Below are positions 24,510 to 34,695 of a stretch of DNA of 64,000 nt, one piece after another. The notes beneath the pieces were generated by a model. That model had not been told where the DNA came from. It saw only the letters and a list, made by a program, of their open reading frames with translations, and made no database searches. A program made the translations under genes and the position numbers. This DNA comes from Candidatus Pacearchaeota archaeon (lineage in GTDB: Archaea; Nanoarchaeota; Nanoarchaeia; Pacearchaeales; GW2011-AR1), in assembly GCA_023228245.1 (NCBI GenBank), contig JALOBN010000002.1:42147-106146 (forward strand), given 5' to 3'. Positions within the stretch are counted from its first letter, which is position 1, and every line of letters begins with the position of its first letter.

Positions 24510-26870
24510 TTATTCGAAGATGTCGAGGGTGTTTTCTTTGTCTTCTCCAATTTCTACTCCGTTAATTATTGGAACTTCTTCTGATTTGGGTTGATATTGT
24601 CTTTCACCTTCACCCATTGCGTTTTCTATTTCAGCGACGTAATCGGATATTTCTTTTGCGACATCTGCATTTACACTTATACTGTCGATTCCTTTCTCGA
24701 CGAGGAATTTTACCATTTCTTTTTTACTTCCTGCTTGTCCGCAAATACTTGTTTCAACATTATTTCTTTTACAAACGCGGATTACAAATTCTAATTGATG
24801 CAAAACTGCAGGATGCATTTCGTCGTAAAGATGCTGAACCTGTTCGTTTCCTCTGTCCACAGCGAGGATATATTGTGTCAAGTCGTTTGTTCCGAATGAA
24901 ATAAAATCAATTCCTTCTTCGCAGAATTCTTTTATCAACTGAACTGCGGCGGGAGTTTCAACCATGATTCCTAATTTTAAATTTGTGAAATTTATTTCTT
25001 TCAGAATTTTCTTAACTTCCTGAACTTCGCTGATTGAAATTATTTGCGGCATCATCACTCCGATTTTTTTACCTTCGTTAGCAATTCTCTTCAAAGCTTT
25101 CAATTCTGCTGTTAAAATTTTTGGATTTTTTATTCCGTATCTGATTCCGTGCATACCTAACATTGGATTTACTTCAACTTTTCCAGAAGCACCTTCGAGG
25201 TTTTTGTATTCGTCGCTTCTGATGTCGGATGTTCTTACCCAGATTTCGTCGAAATATTTTGAAATTCCGTCGACGCCTTTGTAGATTATTTCCTCATATT
25301 CTTCTATATTTCCGTTTTTCAAAAAGTGATTTGGGTGCTTTCCTGATTCTGAAATTATTCCTTCAATTCTTGTTAAACCGATTTGTTTTATTCCTGTTCT
25401 CGACGCTCTTTCTGCGAAACTCGGCAAATCAACCATAACTTTTATTTTTGTTTTTGTCTTTGAACTGATTGCTAAAACTTCTTTTTTCTTGTTCTCTCCG
25501 ACTTTTCCTTTGTAAACTTTTCCTGATGAACCTTCAACAGTTATAATGTCCCCATCTTTCAATTTTTTAGTTGCTTCACGAGTTCCGACGATTGCAGGAA
25601 TTCCCATTTCTCTTGAAACAATTGCTGCGTGCGCAGTTAATCCTCCTTCATCTGTTACAATTGCAGAACATTTTTGCATGCTTACAACCATATCTGGATT
25701 TGTCATTGTTGTTACTAAAATATCTCCTGTTTCAATTTTTCCTAAATCTGCTAAGTCTGTAATTACTTTTACAACTCCTGATGCAACTCCTGGAGACGCT
25801 CCAAGTCCTTCTAAAATTACTTCACCTGAAATTTCTTTTTCTTCAAGTTTTTTTCCTATCGTCGTTATCGGACGTGTTTGCACAACATAAATCTCGTCAT
25901 TTTCAATTGCGAATTCAATATCCTGTGGTTTTTTATAATGCTCTTCTAATCGCAAAGAAATTTCTGCTAATCTTTTTATTTCATATTCTTTCAAAACCTG
26001 CTGTCTTGATTTCTCTGGAGTTAATTTAACTAATTGATGTCCGCCAGAAGAATCTCGTGTGATTGCAATTTTTTTCTCTTTAATATTTTTTGTGAGAATT
26101 TCTAAATCTGGTGAGACAATATATTCATCGGGCGTGATTTGTCCTGAAACAATTCCTTCACCTAATCCGAAAACAGCCTCGATAATTACATCGGTTGTTT
26201 TGTTTGTCGGGTCTTTAGAAAATATAACTCCTGATTTATCGGAGTCAACCATTTTCTGCACTACGACGGCGAGACTTGCTTTTGTGTGCACGAATCCTTT
26301 TTTATTTCTGTAATATGTTGCTCTTGCTGTGAATAAAGATGCGAAACATTTTTTGATATGTTTTAATAATTCGGGGTTTCCTTTTACGTTTAGGAATGTT
26401 TCTTGCTGTCCTGCAAAACTTGCGTCGGCTAAATCTTCTGTTGTTGCACTTGAACGAACAGCGACGAAAATTGGCTCTGCGTTTTTTAAAATTTCTAAAA
26501 TTGTTCCGTGCGTGTCTTTTAAATCACCTGTGTCGAGAAGTTCGTATGATTCTAAAATTTCATCTTCCATTTCTTTTGGGAGTTTTGAGTTTACAATTAA
26601 TTCTCTTATTTGTTTTGTTGACTCGTTTAATTCGTCGGTGTTTTCGTAATCTATTCTTGATAATATTTCATCTATCTGTTTTTTTATTCCTGCTTTTTCT
26701 ATAAAATAATCATAAGCTTGTGCAGTGACGACGAATCCTGGCGGGACATTTACTTTTATGTTGTAAATTTCGGCTAGGTTAGCACCCTTTCCTCCAGCGA
26801 AGCTACCTGAGTTTTTATCAAGTTCAGAAAACCATTTTACGAAATCAACTTTTCCCTCTTTTTCTTGCAT
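24510..26870 (-). CDS. ppsA: Phosphoenolpyruvate synthase
   Basis: Makes PEP from pyruvate and ATP with release of AMP and phosphate, the entry step of gluconeogenesis. The N-terminal ATP-grasp domain begins with GSFAGGKGANLAE. The swivelling phosphohistidine domain carries GGLTAHAAIVSREMGIPAIVG, with the phosphorylated His near residue 420. The PEP-binding TIM barrel ends with the Cys-containing ICGQAGSK motif near 720. I start at ATG 26870 (MQEKEG...); the longer start adds five hydrophobic residues. The 786-residue length is normal. Confidence 0.95.
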   Translation of the reverse strand: MQEKEGKVDFVKWFSELDKNSGSFAGGKGANLAEIYNIKVNVPPGFVVTAQAYDYFIEKAGIKKQIDEILSRIDYENTDELNESTKQIRELIVNSKLPKEMEDEILESYELLDTGDLKDTHGTILEILKNAEPIFVAVRSSATTEDLADASFAGQQETFLNVKGNPELLKHIKKCFASLFTARATYYRNKKGFVHTKASLAVVVQKMVDSDKSGVIFSKDPTNKTTDVIIEAVFGLGEGIVSGQITPDEYIVSPDLEILTKNIKEKKIAITRDSSGGHQLVKLTPEKSRQQVLKEYEIKRLAEISLRLEEHYKKPQDIEFAIENDEIYVVQTRPITTIGKKLEEKEISGEVILEGLGASPGVASGVVKVITDLADLGKIETGDILVTTMTNPDMVVSMQKCSAIVTDEGGLTAHAAIVSREMGIPAIVGTREATKKLKDGDIITVEGSSGKVYKGKVGENKKKEVLAISSKTKTKIKVMVDLPSFAERASRTGIKQIGLTRIEGIISESGKHPNHFLKNGNIEEYEEIIYKGVDGISKYFDEIWVRTSDIRSDEYKNLEGASGKVEVNPMLGMHGIRYGIKNPKILTAELKALKRIANEGKKIGVMMPQIISISEVQEVKKILKEINFTNLKLGIMVETPAAVQLIKEFCEEGIDFISFGTNDLTQYILAVDRGNEQVQHLYDEMHPAVLHQLEFVIRVCKRNNVETSICGQAGSKKEMVKFLVEKGIDSISVNADVAKEISDYVAEIENAMGEGERQYQPKSEEVPIINGVEIGEDKENTLDIFE

Positions 26871-26917
26871 AATTAGAAAAAACAAATATAGTTAATAAAT
26901 ATTTCTTTAAAATTAAT

Positions 26918-27088
26918 TTATTCAGAAATTGCTTCGACGGGGCAGGATTCAATTGCTTCTTTCACGCACGGGATTTTTTTCTGGGCTTTCACGAATGCTT
27001 TGCCGTCTTTTCCCATTGCGAAAACTTCTTTGCATAAAGAAGAACAAAGTCCGCATCCGACACACTTCTCTTTGTTTACTTGAACCAT
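26918..27088 (-). CDS. Ferredoxin with one [4Fe-4S] cluster
   Basis: A 56-residue gene. Cluster ligands are Cys9, Cys12, Cys15 and Cys49 in the pattern CVGCGLC...SCPVEAIS; Cys19 and Cys41 may form the conserved disulfide of single-cluster ferredoxins. It closely resembles Thermotoga-type 4Fe-4S ferredoxins in length and layout. It is an electron carrier for oxidoreductases outside this window. It lies upstream of ppsA on the same strand (about 48 bp) and divergent from lemA. Confidence 0.93.
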   Translation of the reverse strand: MVQVNKEKCVGCGLCSSLCKEVFAMGKDGKAFVKAQKKIPCVKEAIESCPVEAISE

Positions 27089-27138
27089 AATAAATCTTAA
27101 TCAAGAAAGTTTATAAATATAATTCATTTAATCTTTTT

Positions 27139-27687
27139 ATGATAGGATGGATAATTTTAGGTATCGTTGTTTTAGTAGCGTTGATTTTTCTTTACTACTT
27201 CAACAGATTCGCTGTTTTAGGAAATAGAATAGATAATTCTTTGAGTCAAATTGATGTTCAGTTAAAACGAAGAGCGGATTTAATTCCTAATCTTTTGGAA
27301 ACTGTGAAGGGGTTCGCGAAACATGAGAAGAAAATAATTGATTCTGTAACTTCTGCGAGAAAGGCATTGGTTTCTGCAGGGAACATCGAGGGAAAAATTA
27401 AAGCGAATGATAAATTAGAATCTGCGTTGAAATCTGTTTTTGCAATCGCTGAAAATTATCCTAATATAAAATCTAACGAAAACTTTTTGGAATTGCAGAG
27501 AGAACTTTCAACTACCGAGGATAAAATCGCTTATTCAAGACAATATTACAACGACAGCATTTTATCTTACAATGATTTGTGCAAAACTTTCCCTGGAGTT
27601 TTCTTCGCAGGAATTTACGGAAAGAAAGCAAGAGAATATTTGCATATTGCTGAATCTGAACGGAAGAATGTTAAAGTAGAATTCTAA
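27139..27687 (+). CDS. lemA: LemA family protein
   Basis: An N-terminal transmembrane helix (residues 2-22) is followed by a four-helix-bundle domain. The family signature is the segment NRIDNSLSQIDVQLKRRADLIPNLLETVKGF (residues 33-63), with the C-terminal YNDLCKTFPG...FFAG near residues 145-162. Its role is unknown, but LemA is often found with HtpX-type proteases, and an HtpX gene lies 1 kb downstream here with two small membrane genes between. Confidence 0.93.
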   Translation: MIGWIILGIVVLVALIFLYYFNRFAVLGNRIDNSLSQIDVQLKRRADLIPNLLETVKGFAKHEKKIIDSVTSARKALVSAGNIEGKIKANDKLESALKSVFAIAENYPNIKSNENFLELQRELSTTEDKIAYSRQYYNDSILSYNDLCKTFPGVFFAGIYGKKAREYLHIAESERKNVKVEF

Positions 27688-27728
27688 AAAGCAATAATTC
27701 TTATAAAGTTTAATTTAGAATTAGTTAA

Positions 27729-27965
27729 ATGGAAAAGATACCTGAACCTGTAAATCAGACCTATTTTGGTGTAGTTTTAGGAGGGATTGGATTTTATTTT
27801 TCAATATTGCTTTTCTGGATAGTCCCTGTTCTTTTTGGATATTTTTTAATAATATTGAGTGGTGCTTATTTATTTTATATGATTATTCTTTCATGCATTC
27901 AGATGTATAAAAATACTCGACGATATTGGATTAAAGAAATGAATAATAAGGATAAATGGAAGTAG
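27729..27965 (+). CDS. Small two-helix membrane protein, 78 aa
   Basis: Two adjacent hydrophobic segments (residues 12-33 and 35-58) with short polar ends; the C-terminal tail is basic with aromatic residues. I do not recognise it. It sits in the lemA-htpX cluster on the same strand. Confidence 0.5.
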   Translation: MEKIPEPVNQTYFGVVLGGIGFYFSILLFWIVPVLFGYFLIILSGAYLFYMIILSCIQMYKNTRRYWIKEMNNKDKWK

Positions 27966-27999
27966 ATAAATTTTTAATTTCTTCTTTCTTTTACTTTTT

Positions 28000-28584
28000 A
28001 TGATAACCGAATTTGACGGACAAAAATTTAAATCTGAAAAAGAAAGAAACAGATATTGTTATTTCAATCGTAAAAAGTTACAAGAAAAATATAAACTTGA
28101 ATATAATTGGAAAGAAATATTATTGATTCTTCTTCCCTTAGTCCTCCTTTTTGTTATTACAATTATCACTAGTATCCCTGGTTGGGCTATCTTAGGTATC
28201 CTTTATTCTTTTTCGATGTTCCTTTTTTATAAAAATAAAACAATTAAGAATATTACTTTGTGGGCAAAAAATTATGAAGAAAATTATTCCAACGAAATAG
28301 AACGAGAGAAGAGAATGGTTGAAGAATATGAAAGAGAGTGTAATAAATGTGGAAAGATTTGGCATTCTCTCAAAAAAGATGAAGAGAATTTAATTGGACA
28401 ACAAAAACTAAATGGATTAATCGGTTTTAGCACTGCTTTTTCTGGAAATCTTGCAACTTCTGCACAGGCAAATAGAAATGCTCAAGCATCAAATGATAGA
28501 TTAAAAGATTTAAAAAAATGTCCGAAATGCGGTTCTCAAAATTATTCTGAAAAAATAACAAGATTTGAAAAGAAGAAATCTTAA
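28000..28584 (+). CDS. Membrane protein with split zinc-ribbon motif, 194 aa
   Basis: Two hydrophobic helices (about residues 40-60 and 62-80) are followed by a charged helical region. CNKCGKIW (residues 116-123) and CPKCGSQN (near 177) together supply four cysteines for a zinc ribbon. Between them lies a Gly/Ala/Asn-rich loop that looks flexible. No family is recognised. Its location between lemA and htpX suggests a membrane quality-control setting, as inference. Confidence 0.6.
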   Translation: MITEFDGQKFKSEKERNRYCYFNRKKLQEKYKLEYNWKEILLILLPLVLLFVITIITSIPGWAILGILYSFSMFLFYKNKTIKNITLWAKNYEENYSNEIEREKRMVEEYERECNKCGKIWHSLKKDEENLIGQQKLNGLIGFSTAFSGNLATSAQANRNAQASNDRLKDLKKCPKCGSQNYSEKITRFEKKKS

Positions 28585-28619
28585 AAACTAATTTCTCTTT
28601 CGTATTATATGACAGAAAA

Positions 28620-28665
28620 ATGGGTTTTTCTTTTCAGAAAAGAAAAGCTACACTGTAAAAGAAAA
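28620..28665 (+). repeat. Hairpin repeat, copy 3 (upstream of htpX)
   Basis: TTTTCTTTTC and GAAAAGAAAA form a 10-bp stem around 28624-28644 with almost no loop. CTACACTGTAAAAG follows, which is similar to the tail of the copies at 20334 and 56404. A 25-codon reading frame (28609-28686) runs through it and overlaps the htpX start. It could be a leader control element. Confidence 0.35.
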
Positions 28666-28675
28666 CTAAATCAAA

Positions 28676-29560
28676 ATGATAAATAAAAGAATAGATTTCC
28701 GTGACCAGATTGCTAAAAATAAATTAAAATCTTATATTTTGATGTTCGTCGTGTTCGGCGTTCTTGTTGCTTTGATTTATGCAATTGGAATGGCGTGGGG
28801 CGAAGTTGATATTTTTACAATTTTAATTTTATCGATTATAATTTCACTTTCTTACACTGTTTTCAGTTTTTACAATTCAGGAAAAATTGCTGTTCTTAGC
28901 GTCGGTGCTCGCGAAGCTCGAAGAGAAAATTCAAAATCATATTACGATTTAGTTGAAGGTTTGACACTTGCGTCTGGTTTGCCGATGCCGAAACTTTACA
29001 TTATGCCGTCTAAACAAATAAATGCGTTCGCTTCTGGGCGAGACCCGAAACATTCTGTTGTGTGCGTCACTGAAGGTGCTTTAGAAAAATTAGACAAGAA
29101 AGAATTAGAAGGGGTTCTTGCTCACGAACTTGGGCACATTGAAAGTTATGATATTCGTTATATGACTTTAGTTGCTGTTATGGTTGGAATGATTTCAATA
29201 ATTTCAGAAATATTTTTGCGAAGTTTGTGGTTCAAGAATGGAAGCAGTGATAATGATAAAAGCAAAGCAATTTTTATTTTGATTGGAGTTGTCCTCGCTG
29301 TTCTTGCTCCAATTGTTGTTGGATTAGTTCAACTTGCTATTTCAAGAAAGAGAGAATTTTCTGCTGATGCGAACGCTGTGAAATTTACTAGATATCCGCC
29401 AGGATTAATTGGTGCTTTGAAAAAAATAAAATCAGTAAATGAACCAGAAAAAAAAGTCAGCAAAGCAGTCGCACCATTATTTTTTGCAAATCCTTTCAAG
29501 GACGTAGGAAAAACACATCCGTCTATTGAAAAAAGAATTTCACTTCTTGAAAAAATGTAA
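28676..29560 (+). CDS. htpX: HtpX-like M48 zinc metalloprotease
   Basis: Membrane-bound protease for quality control of membrane proteins. Two N-terminal transmembrane helices (residues 19-40 and 47-66) precede the catalytic HELGH motif near residues 157-161. Two more helices follow (about 165-185 and 200-225). The third zinc ligand is probably the glutamate in KREFSADANAVKF near residue 230. The C-terminal NPFKDVGKTHPSIEKRI motif is typical. The length of 294 residues is standard. Confidence 0.95.
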   Translation: MINKRIDFRDQIAKNKLKSYILMFVVFGVLVALIYAIGMAWGEVDIFTILILSIIISLSYTVFSFYNSGKIAVLSVGAREARRENSKSYYDLVEGLTLASGLPMPKLYIMPSKQINAFASGRDPKHSVVCVTEGALEKLDKKELEGVLAHELGHIESYDIRYMTLVAVMVGMISIISEIFLRSLWFKNGSSDNDKSKAIFILIGVVLAVLAPIVVGLVQLAISRKREFSADANAVKFTRYPPGLIGALKKIKSVNEPEKKVSKAVAPLFFANPFKDVGKTHPSIEKRISLLEKM

Positions 29561-29616
29561 ATTAAATTAATTAAATAAAACATAATGTTTTTATTCTTAA
29601 ATAACTGACATAAATA

Positions 29617-32600
29617 ATGATAATAAAAAATATCAAAAAGGAGGTTATTTTTTTGTTTTTAATCTTAATCAATTTTATTTTAATTTCATTTGTTTTTGCA
29701 TTAAATTTGTCCCCGTTATTTTCTTCTTCAAATATTTCTAACCAAAACGGAATAACTTTTCTAGAAGTATCTTCAATATCTCCTTACATTTCGTTACAGG
29801 GTTTGTGGGAGTTTGAAAATGATAATTCCACTACAGCTTTTGATTTTTCGGGTAATTCTTTAAATGGAATTTTTTACGGTGATGCTTACTCTTCTGAAGA
29901 AGTTCTTTATTTAGATGGTCAAGGAGATTGGGTGGAAGTTGCAGATAATCCTCTTTTAAATAGAAGTTCTTCTTCATCTCCTTTTTCAATTTGTGCAAAA
30001 TTTAATATAGCCCAACACGGAGAGACATATTCTACTATCGTTGGTAAATATGTTCCAATTAGTGGGGGGAGGTCTTTTCTTTTAGCTAAAAATAATGAGA
30101 ATAATACTTATGGATTTATTTATTCTGTAACTGGAAATGATTCTTTAAGGATTTGGTCTACATATGAATTAAATGAAAATCAGAATTATACCCTGTGCGG
30201 AGTTTATAATGGGACTTCAATTGCTTTTTATATTAATGGTTCTTTATCTGGTTCTGCAGATGCTTTGGCTATTTATAATAATTCAGATTCGCCTTTTATT
30301 ATTGGTTCATTTAACGAGAGCAATGAATTTAATGGGACTATTGATTGGGTTATGTATTTTAATGATTCTTTAAATTCTACAGAAATTTTTGATGTTTCTA
30401 ATAATCAATCTGGACGATTTATTAATTCTGGGGAAATTTATTTTCAAACTACTTCTGTTGATGAAGGGGATGTTAATCTTAATGTTTCTAATTTTTATTT
30501 TTCAGAAGGGACAAACGCAGAAATTATCTTCGATGCGTGGAATCTTTCTTTAGGATATAATGAAACTTACCCTGGACTTTTAGGATATTGGCATTTTGAT
30601 TCTAATTTTGATGATTCTTCTGGAAATAATTTAAATGGAACTGCTATTGGAGATGTGTCTGTTTCACAAGGAGTTTTTAATAATTCTATTTCTATAAATG
30701 GAACAGAAGATTATTTGATTATAAATAATTTCAATGAATCTCTTTTAAAAGATAGTTTAAGTTTTACAGGGAAAATTTATTTAAAGTCTCTTCCAGTCTC
30801 AGATGCGGGAATAATTGGTTCAACATATCCTAATTCTTGGAATTGGATTATCCGAGTAGATTCTTCTGGTCACTTAGTTTTGAGAGGTTGGAATGGAACT
30901 GCTTCTAGTATAACTTCTACAGGTGTAATTTCTTTAAATAATTGGACAGATATCGGAATAACACTAAACATAAGTTCAAATGAAGCGATATTTTATTTTA
31001 ATGGTAGACCAGAAAGCCCAAAGACCGTTGGATTTAATAGTCTTTATAATGGGAGTAATTCTGATTTACAAATAGGAACCTATCTTTATAAGTTTGAAGA
31101 TAATAGATCGATTAACGCATCTCTTGATGAATTAATGCTTTTCAATACAACTCTCTCTTCAGAAGAAATTAAATTAATTCATCTTGGAGAAAGATTAAAC
31201 TGGGTTGAATGTGACAAGATGCAACTTTCAGAAGGGGAAATTGTAGCGACGGGATATTCTTTTTTTGATATGATAAGACCCAAATTAATTTTAAATTCAG
31301 ATTCAGCTGGTTCTTCTACTCCTTCTTTATTGGGCGATTTAATTTTATATTTTAGTCAAGATTTACAGATTAATGTTTTGAATAATGCATCAGTTATAAT
31401 TTATCCAAATAATATTACTTACAACATTACTACTGAAGGAATGGTTTCTAATCAATGTTGGTTATCTGTTAATGGAACATCTAATATTACTATGGATAAA
31501 AATTCTGCAACCGAGTATGGATATTTTCATAGCAATATTTCTTTAGGCAATCATACAATTATTTTTTATTGTAATAACACCGAGGGGGATATTTTTAATG
31601 CAGAGTATTCTTTTAATTTAACAAAAAATATTTCTTTAGTAGATGAATCTTTTGTGAATTCCCAAGGATTAAGATTATATTATAATATTTATTTTGACGG
31701 AGAAACTTATGATAAAGGGCCCGTAGTAATAATAACTGATTCGTGGGATTCTGATAAAAGTAATTATGCAATTAGAGGAGAGTTTTTTGGAAATAATGGT
31801 TATTTAGCAATTGTTTTGAATACAAGAGGTAAAGGATATTCCGAGGGAGACCGAGATGCTTTTGGATATGAGTGCTTAGACGTTTATGAAACAATTAAAG
31901 AAGTTAAACAAAAATATTCCTTATATTTGAATGATACGAATACTTACATCTGGGGTTATTCTGCTGGGGGAGGGAAAGCGATTGTTTGTTCTGCAAAATA
32001 TCCTGATTATTTTACTGCTGCTTTTTCAAACTCAGGCGTTGTTAATATAACAAAATGGTATGCAACTGCAGCCCAAGATGATAAGGATAGTATGGAAGTG
32101 CGAATCGGGTTTAGTCCTAGTGAAAATATTGAAGCATATAATTCACGAGATGGGACATTATTATCTTATAATACTCAAGCAGCAATAATGGCGATGCACG
32201 GGACTGTTGATCCTAGAGTTAATATTTCTATTGGGAGAAATCTTAATACTTCTTTACATCTTTACGAGAAAGAAATAAATTATTCGGAATTTTATGGAGT
32301 TCACGAAATTTATTCTAATGCAAATGCAGAATCTTTATGGTGGTTTAATACTCATCAAACCCCAGTTTCAATTCCTTCTTCGGGTGATTTAAGGATTGGT
32401 GGATATTTAGTAAACAAAAATTTTAGTGTAGAATTTATAGACGACGTGGGGAAATACGGAACTATTAATTATTCATTAAATAATAGCATCTGGTGGTTAA
32501 ATATTTCTGCCGAAACTTATACTAATAGAACAAATGTAACTTTGAGTACACTTCCTTTTGATGATTATACTATTTATGATAATGGAGTTAATATCACGAC

Positions 32601-33807
32601 GGTGATAAATAATATTGTTACTTCCCAAAATTCTTCTTATTATGTTTCAATATCGTCGGGAGTTATCGAATTTACTCTTCCCCATATGTCTGATCATAAT
32701 ATAACTATTCAAGAAGATATTGATAGCATTTTTCCTATAATAAATATTACTTCTCCAATAAATGGTTATAGTTCATCTTTTTCTGGAGCAGTTAGTGTTT
32801 TTCTTAATGTTACTGCAAGTGACGCTTCTGGAATTTCTACTTATTGGTATAATGTCGACGATGGAGAAAATGTAACTTTTGATCAAAATGTTAATATTGC
32901 TTTTTCAGTAGACGAGGGAGAAACAGAATATCATACAATTTATGTTTTTGTAAATGATAGTTCTGGGAATATAAATTCAAGTTCAACTTATGTAACTCTT
33001 ACTCGTGAGGTTTCGGAAGAAGAATCAGGTAGTAGCGGAGGAAGTTCTGGTGGAAGTTCTTCGTCTTCTGCAACAACTACGAATGCAACTCAAAAAACAA
33101 AGACGGTGGTATTGACAAATATCAAATCCAATCAAGAAATTAATTCTCCAATATCTGTTGAAGGAATTTATTTAACAAAACTAATTTTAGAGTCAAGTAA
33201 AAATATTTCATATGCTTCTTTAAAAATTACTGTTTTGGATTCTGATTCTATCTCGGGACTTTCATCAAATAATATTTATCAAGGTTTTCAAATTAATAAA
33301 ACAGGAATAACAAATGAGAATATTAATTCGGTTTCTTTAGAGTTTAAGGTAGGAAAATCTTGGGTTGATGAAAGAAATGTTTCAAAAATTGTTTTAAAAA
33401 GAAAACAAGAAAATTCTTCAGAATGGGAAATGTTAAACACTACTTTAATAGGCAACGATTCAACTTATTATTACTTTAAATCTATTTCTTCTGGATTTTC
33501 TTTATTCGCGATTTATTTTGACGAAACTCTTTGTATTCCAGAAGAATTATTTTGTTCTGGTAATGATTTGAAATTATGTTCTGCAGATAGAACTTCCAGC
33601 GTCGTTGAAGTTTGTGAATATGGTTGTTCTGAAGGAAAATGTCTGGCTCAAGAAGAGTTGGAACAATCTGAAGAATTTACCTTCGATGTCAGAACTTTTT
33701 TTAGAAATAATTTATCAATAATTTTCTTTGTTGTCATTGCGATGATTTTATTGGCTTTAATTGTTGTTACTTTTGTTTTGTTTAAACATGTTAAGAAAAG
33801 AAGATAA
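29617..33807 (+). CDS. Giant surface protein: two LamG domains, an alpha/beta hydrolase and a PGF-pre-PGF domain
   Basis: A secreted, membrane-anchored protein of 1396 residues. A signal peptide (residues 7-30) is followed by two LamG/concanavalin-like domains (about 60-240 and 318-527) that often bind glycans. An S15-like alpha/beta hydrolase (about 678-918) has nucleophile elbow GYSAGG near 779, a likely Asp in TVDPRV and a His in YGVHEIY. Ig-like modules follow, then a Gly/Ser linker, a PGF-pre-PGF-like domain (about 1165-1304) and a short cysteine module. The C-terminal helix (1362-1388) ends in a basic KHVKKRR stop-transfer. It probably degrades or modifies an external polymer or peptide. 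Confidence 0.8.
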   Translation: MIIKNIKKEVIFLFLILINFILISFVFALNLSPLFSSSNISNQNGITFLEVSSISPYISLQGLWEFENDNSTTAFDFSGNSLNGIFYGDAYSSEEVLYLDGQGDWVEVADNPLLNRSSSSSPFSICAKFNIAQHGETYSTIVGKYVPISGGRSFLLAKNNENNTYGFIYSVTGNDSLRIWSTYELNENQNYTLCGVYNGTSIAFYINGSLSGSADALAIYNNSDSPFIIGSFNESNEFNGTIDWVMYFNDSLNSTEIFDVSNNQSGRFINSGEIYFQTTSVDEGDVNLNVSNFYFSEGTNAEIIFDAWNLSLGYNETYPGLLGYWHFDSNFDDSSGNNLNGTAIGDVSVSQGVFNNSISINGTEDYLIINNFNESLLKDSLSFTGKIYLKSLPVSDAGIIGSTYPNSWNWIIRVDSSGHLVLRGWNGTASSITSTGVISLNNWTDIGITLNISSNEAIFYFNGRPESPKTVGFNSLYNGSNSDLQIGTYLYKFEDNRSINASLDELMLFNTTLSSEEIKLIHLGERLNWVECDKMQLSEGEIVATGYSFFDMIRPKLILNSDSAGSSTPSLLGDLILYFSQDLQINVLNNASVIIYPNNITYNITTEGMVSNQCWLSVNGTSNITMDKNSATEYGYFHSNISLGNHTIIFYCNNTEGDIFNAEYSFNLTKNISLVDESFVNSQGLRLYYNIYFDGETYDKGPVVIITDSWDSDKSNYAIRGEFFGNNGYLAIVLNTRGKGYSEGDRDAFGYECLDVYETIKEVKQKYSLYLNDTNTYIWGYSAGGGKAIVCSAKYPDYFTAAFSNSGVVNITKWYATAAQDDKDSMEVRIGFSPSENIEAYNSRDGTLLSYNTQAAIMAMHGTVDPRVNISIGRNLNTSLHLYEKEINYSEFYGVHEIYSNANAESLWWFNTHQTPVSIPSSGDLRIGGYLVNKNFSVEFIDDVGKYGTINYSLNNSIWWLNISAETYTNRTNVTLSTLPFDDYTIYDNGVNITTVINNIVTSQNSSYYVSISSGVIEFTLPHMSDHNITIQEDIDSIFPIINITSPINGYSSSFSGAVSVFLNVTASDASGISTYWYNVDDGENVTFDQNVNIAFSVDEGETEYHTIYVFVNDSSGNINSSSTYVTLTREVSEEESGSSGGSSGGSSSSSATTTNATQKTKTVVLTNIKSNQEINSPISVEGIYLTKLILESSKNISYASLKITVLDSDSISGLSSNNIYQGFQINKTGITNENINSVSLEFKVGKSWVDERNVSKIVLKRKQENSSEWEMLNTTLIGNDSTYYYFKSISSGFSLFAIYFDETLCIPEELFCSGNDLKLCSADRTSSVVEVCEYGCSEGKCLAQEELEQSEEFTFDVRTFFRNNLSIIFFVVIAMILLALIVVTFVLFKHVKKRR

Positions 33808-33855
33808 ATGAAAATTCTAAATAAAATTTATAAAGTTCTTTTTTCTTAATTATTT

Positions 33856-34665
33856 ATGGGAGTAATAAGAGGTTTTTTTGTAGTCATCGTAGCAGTTTTG
33901 TTATTTTTTTCTGTATTCTCTTTAAACCTTTTTGGTATTTTATCTTCATCTTTAACTTATGAAAATGTTCAAGAAAAAGCTGAAATTGTTCTTGAAGATG
34001 TTCTGACTGATTTGAATGTTACTTCAATTATTGAACAGCGTTATCCCATGATTGTTTCTTTTTGTCAGAATAATTCCGAAGTTGTTATTAATTCAGAATA
34101 TATCTTTAGCGATGAAGGACTTGTTTTTGATATTCCGTGCGAGTCTGCTCTTCAAGGAATTGACGTTGTTGTTGACGAAGGTATTCGAAGTGTCGTTCAT
34201 AAAATTTATTATGGAAATTATTCTGAGAATGCGACTGATTATTTGAGTACGCCTCAAGATGCACCACTTTTTTTAATTTCAGAACAAGCACAAATTCTTT
34301 CTAACAAGGCTTTCTATTATTCACTTTTAGCGTCGCTGATTTTAATTGGCTTGCTATTTTTATTAACTAAAAGAAAATCAAACACATTCCTTCTTCCAGG
34401 AATTTTTATGGTTTTCTCGTCGCTGATATTTTTCAAAATAAATGATATATTTTCTTTATTTTCAGATGGGATTCTTTTCAAATTTTTGGGGATTTTCTTT
34501 TCAACTGCATTCCCTGTTTCAATCAGATTGTTGATTGCAGGAATTTTATTAATTCTCATTGCAGTATTTTTCAAAGCTTTCCGAGTTGGATTTTGGATAT
34601 CTTCCCTCGTAGAGAAATTCAAAGAGAAAAAGCCAGTTCAAATGCAAAAAAAGGGAAATAAATAA
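33856..34665 (+). CDS. Membrane protein with N-terminal anchor, external domain and C-terminal helices, 269 aa
   Basis: A hydrophobic N-terminal segment (residues 6-30) may be a signal anchor. An external domain of about 120 residues with two cysteines follows, then about four transmembrane helices (roughly 152-172, 177-200, 210-225 and 226-250). The C-terminus is Lys-rich and cytoplasmic. I do not recognise the family. The gene follows the giant surface protein at 50 bp and may share its expression. Confidence 0.6.
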   Translation: MGVIRGFFVVIVAVLLFFSVFSLNLFGILSSSLTYENVQEKAEIVLEDVLTDLNVTSIIEQRYPMIVSFCQNNSEVVINSEYIFSDEGLVFDIPCESALQGIDVVVDEGIRSVVHKIYYGNYSENATDYLSTPQDAPLFLISEQAQILSNKAFYYSLLASLILIGLLFLLTKRKSNTFLLPGIFMVFSSLIFFKINDIFSLFSDGILFKFLGIFFSTAFPVSIRLLIAGILLILIAVFFKAFRVGFWISSLVEKFKEKKPVQMQKKGNK

Positions 34666-34695
34666 TTTTATAACTTTGCTTATTCTAAATTTTTT

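Noticed and set aside
24569..26704. Open frames on the plus strand opposite ppsA, and similar long frames opposite polB, gyrA and gyrB
   Set aside because: They are shadows of real genes: their composition is low-complexity Leu/Phe/Ser and they have no motifs or promoters.
26970..26990. GCATTCGTGAAA in the ferredoxin gene as another repeat copy
   Set aside because: Only 12 bases match and the rest of the repeat is absent. It encodes normal ferredoxin residues.
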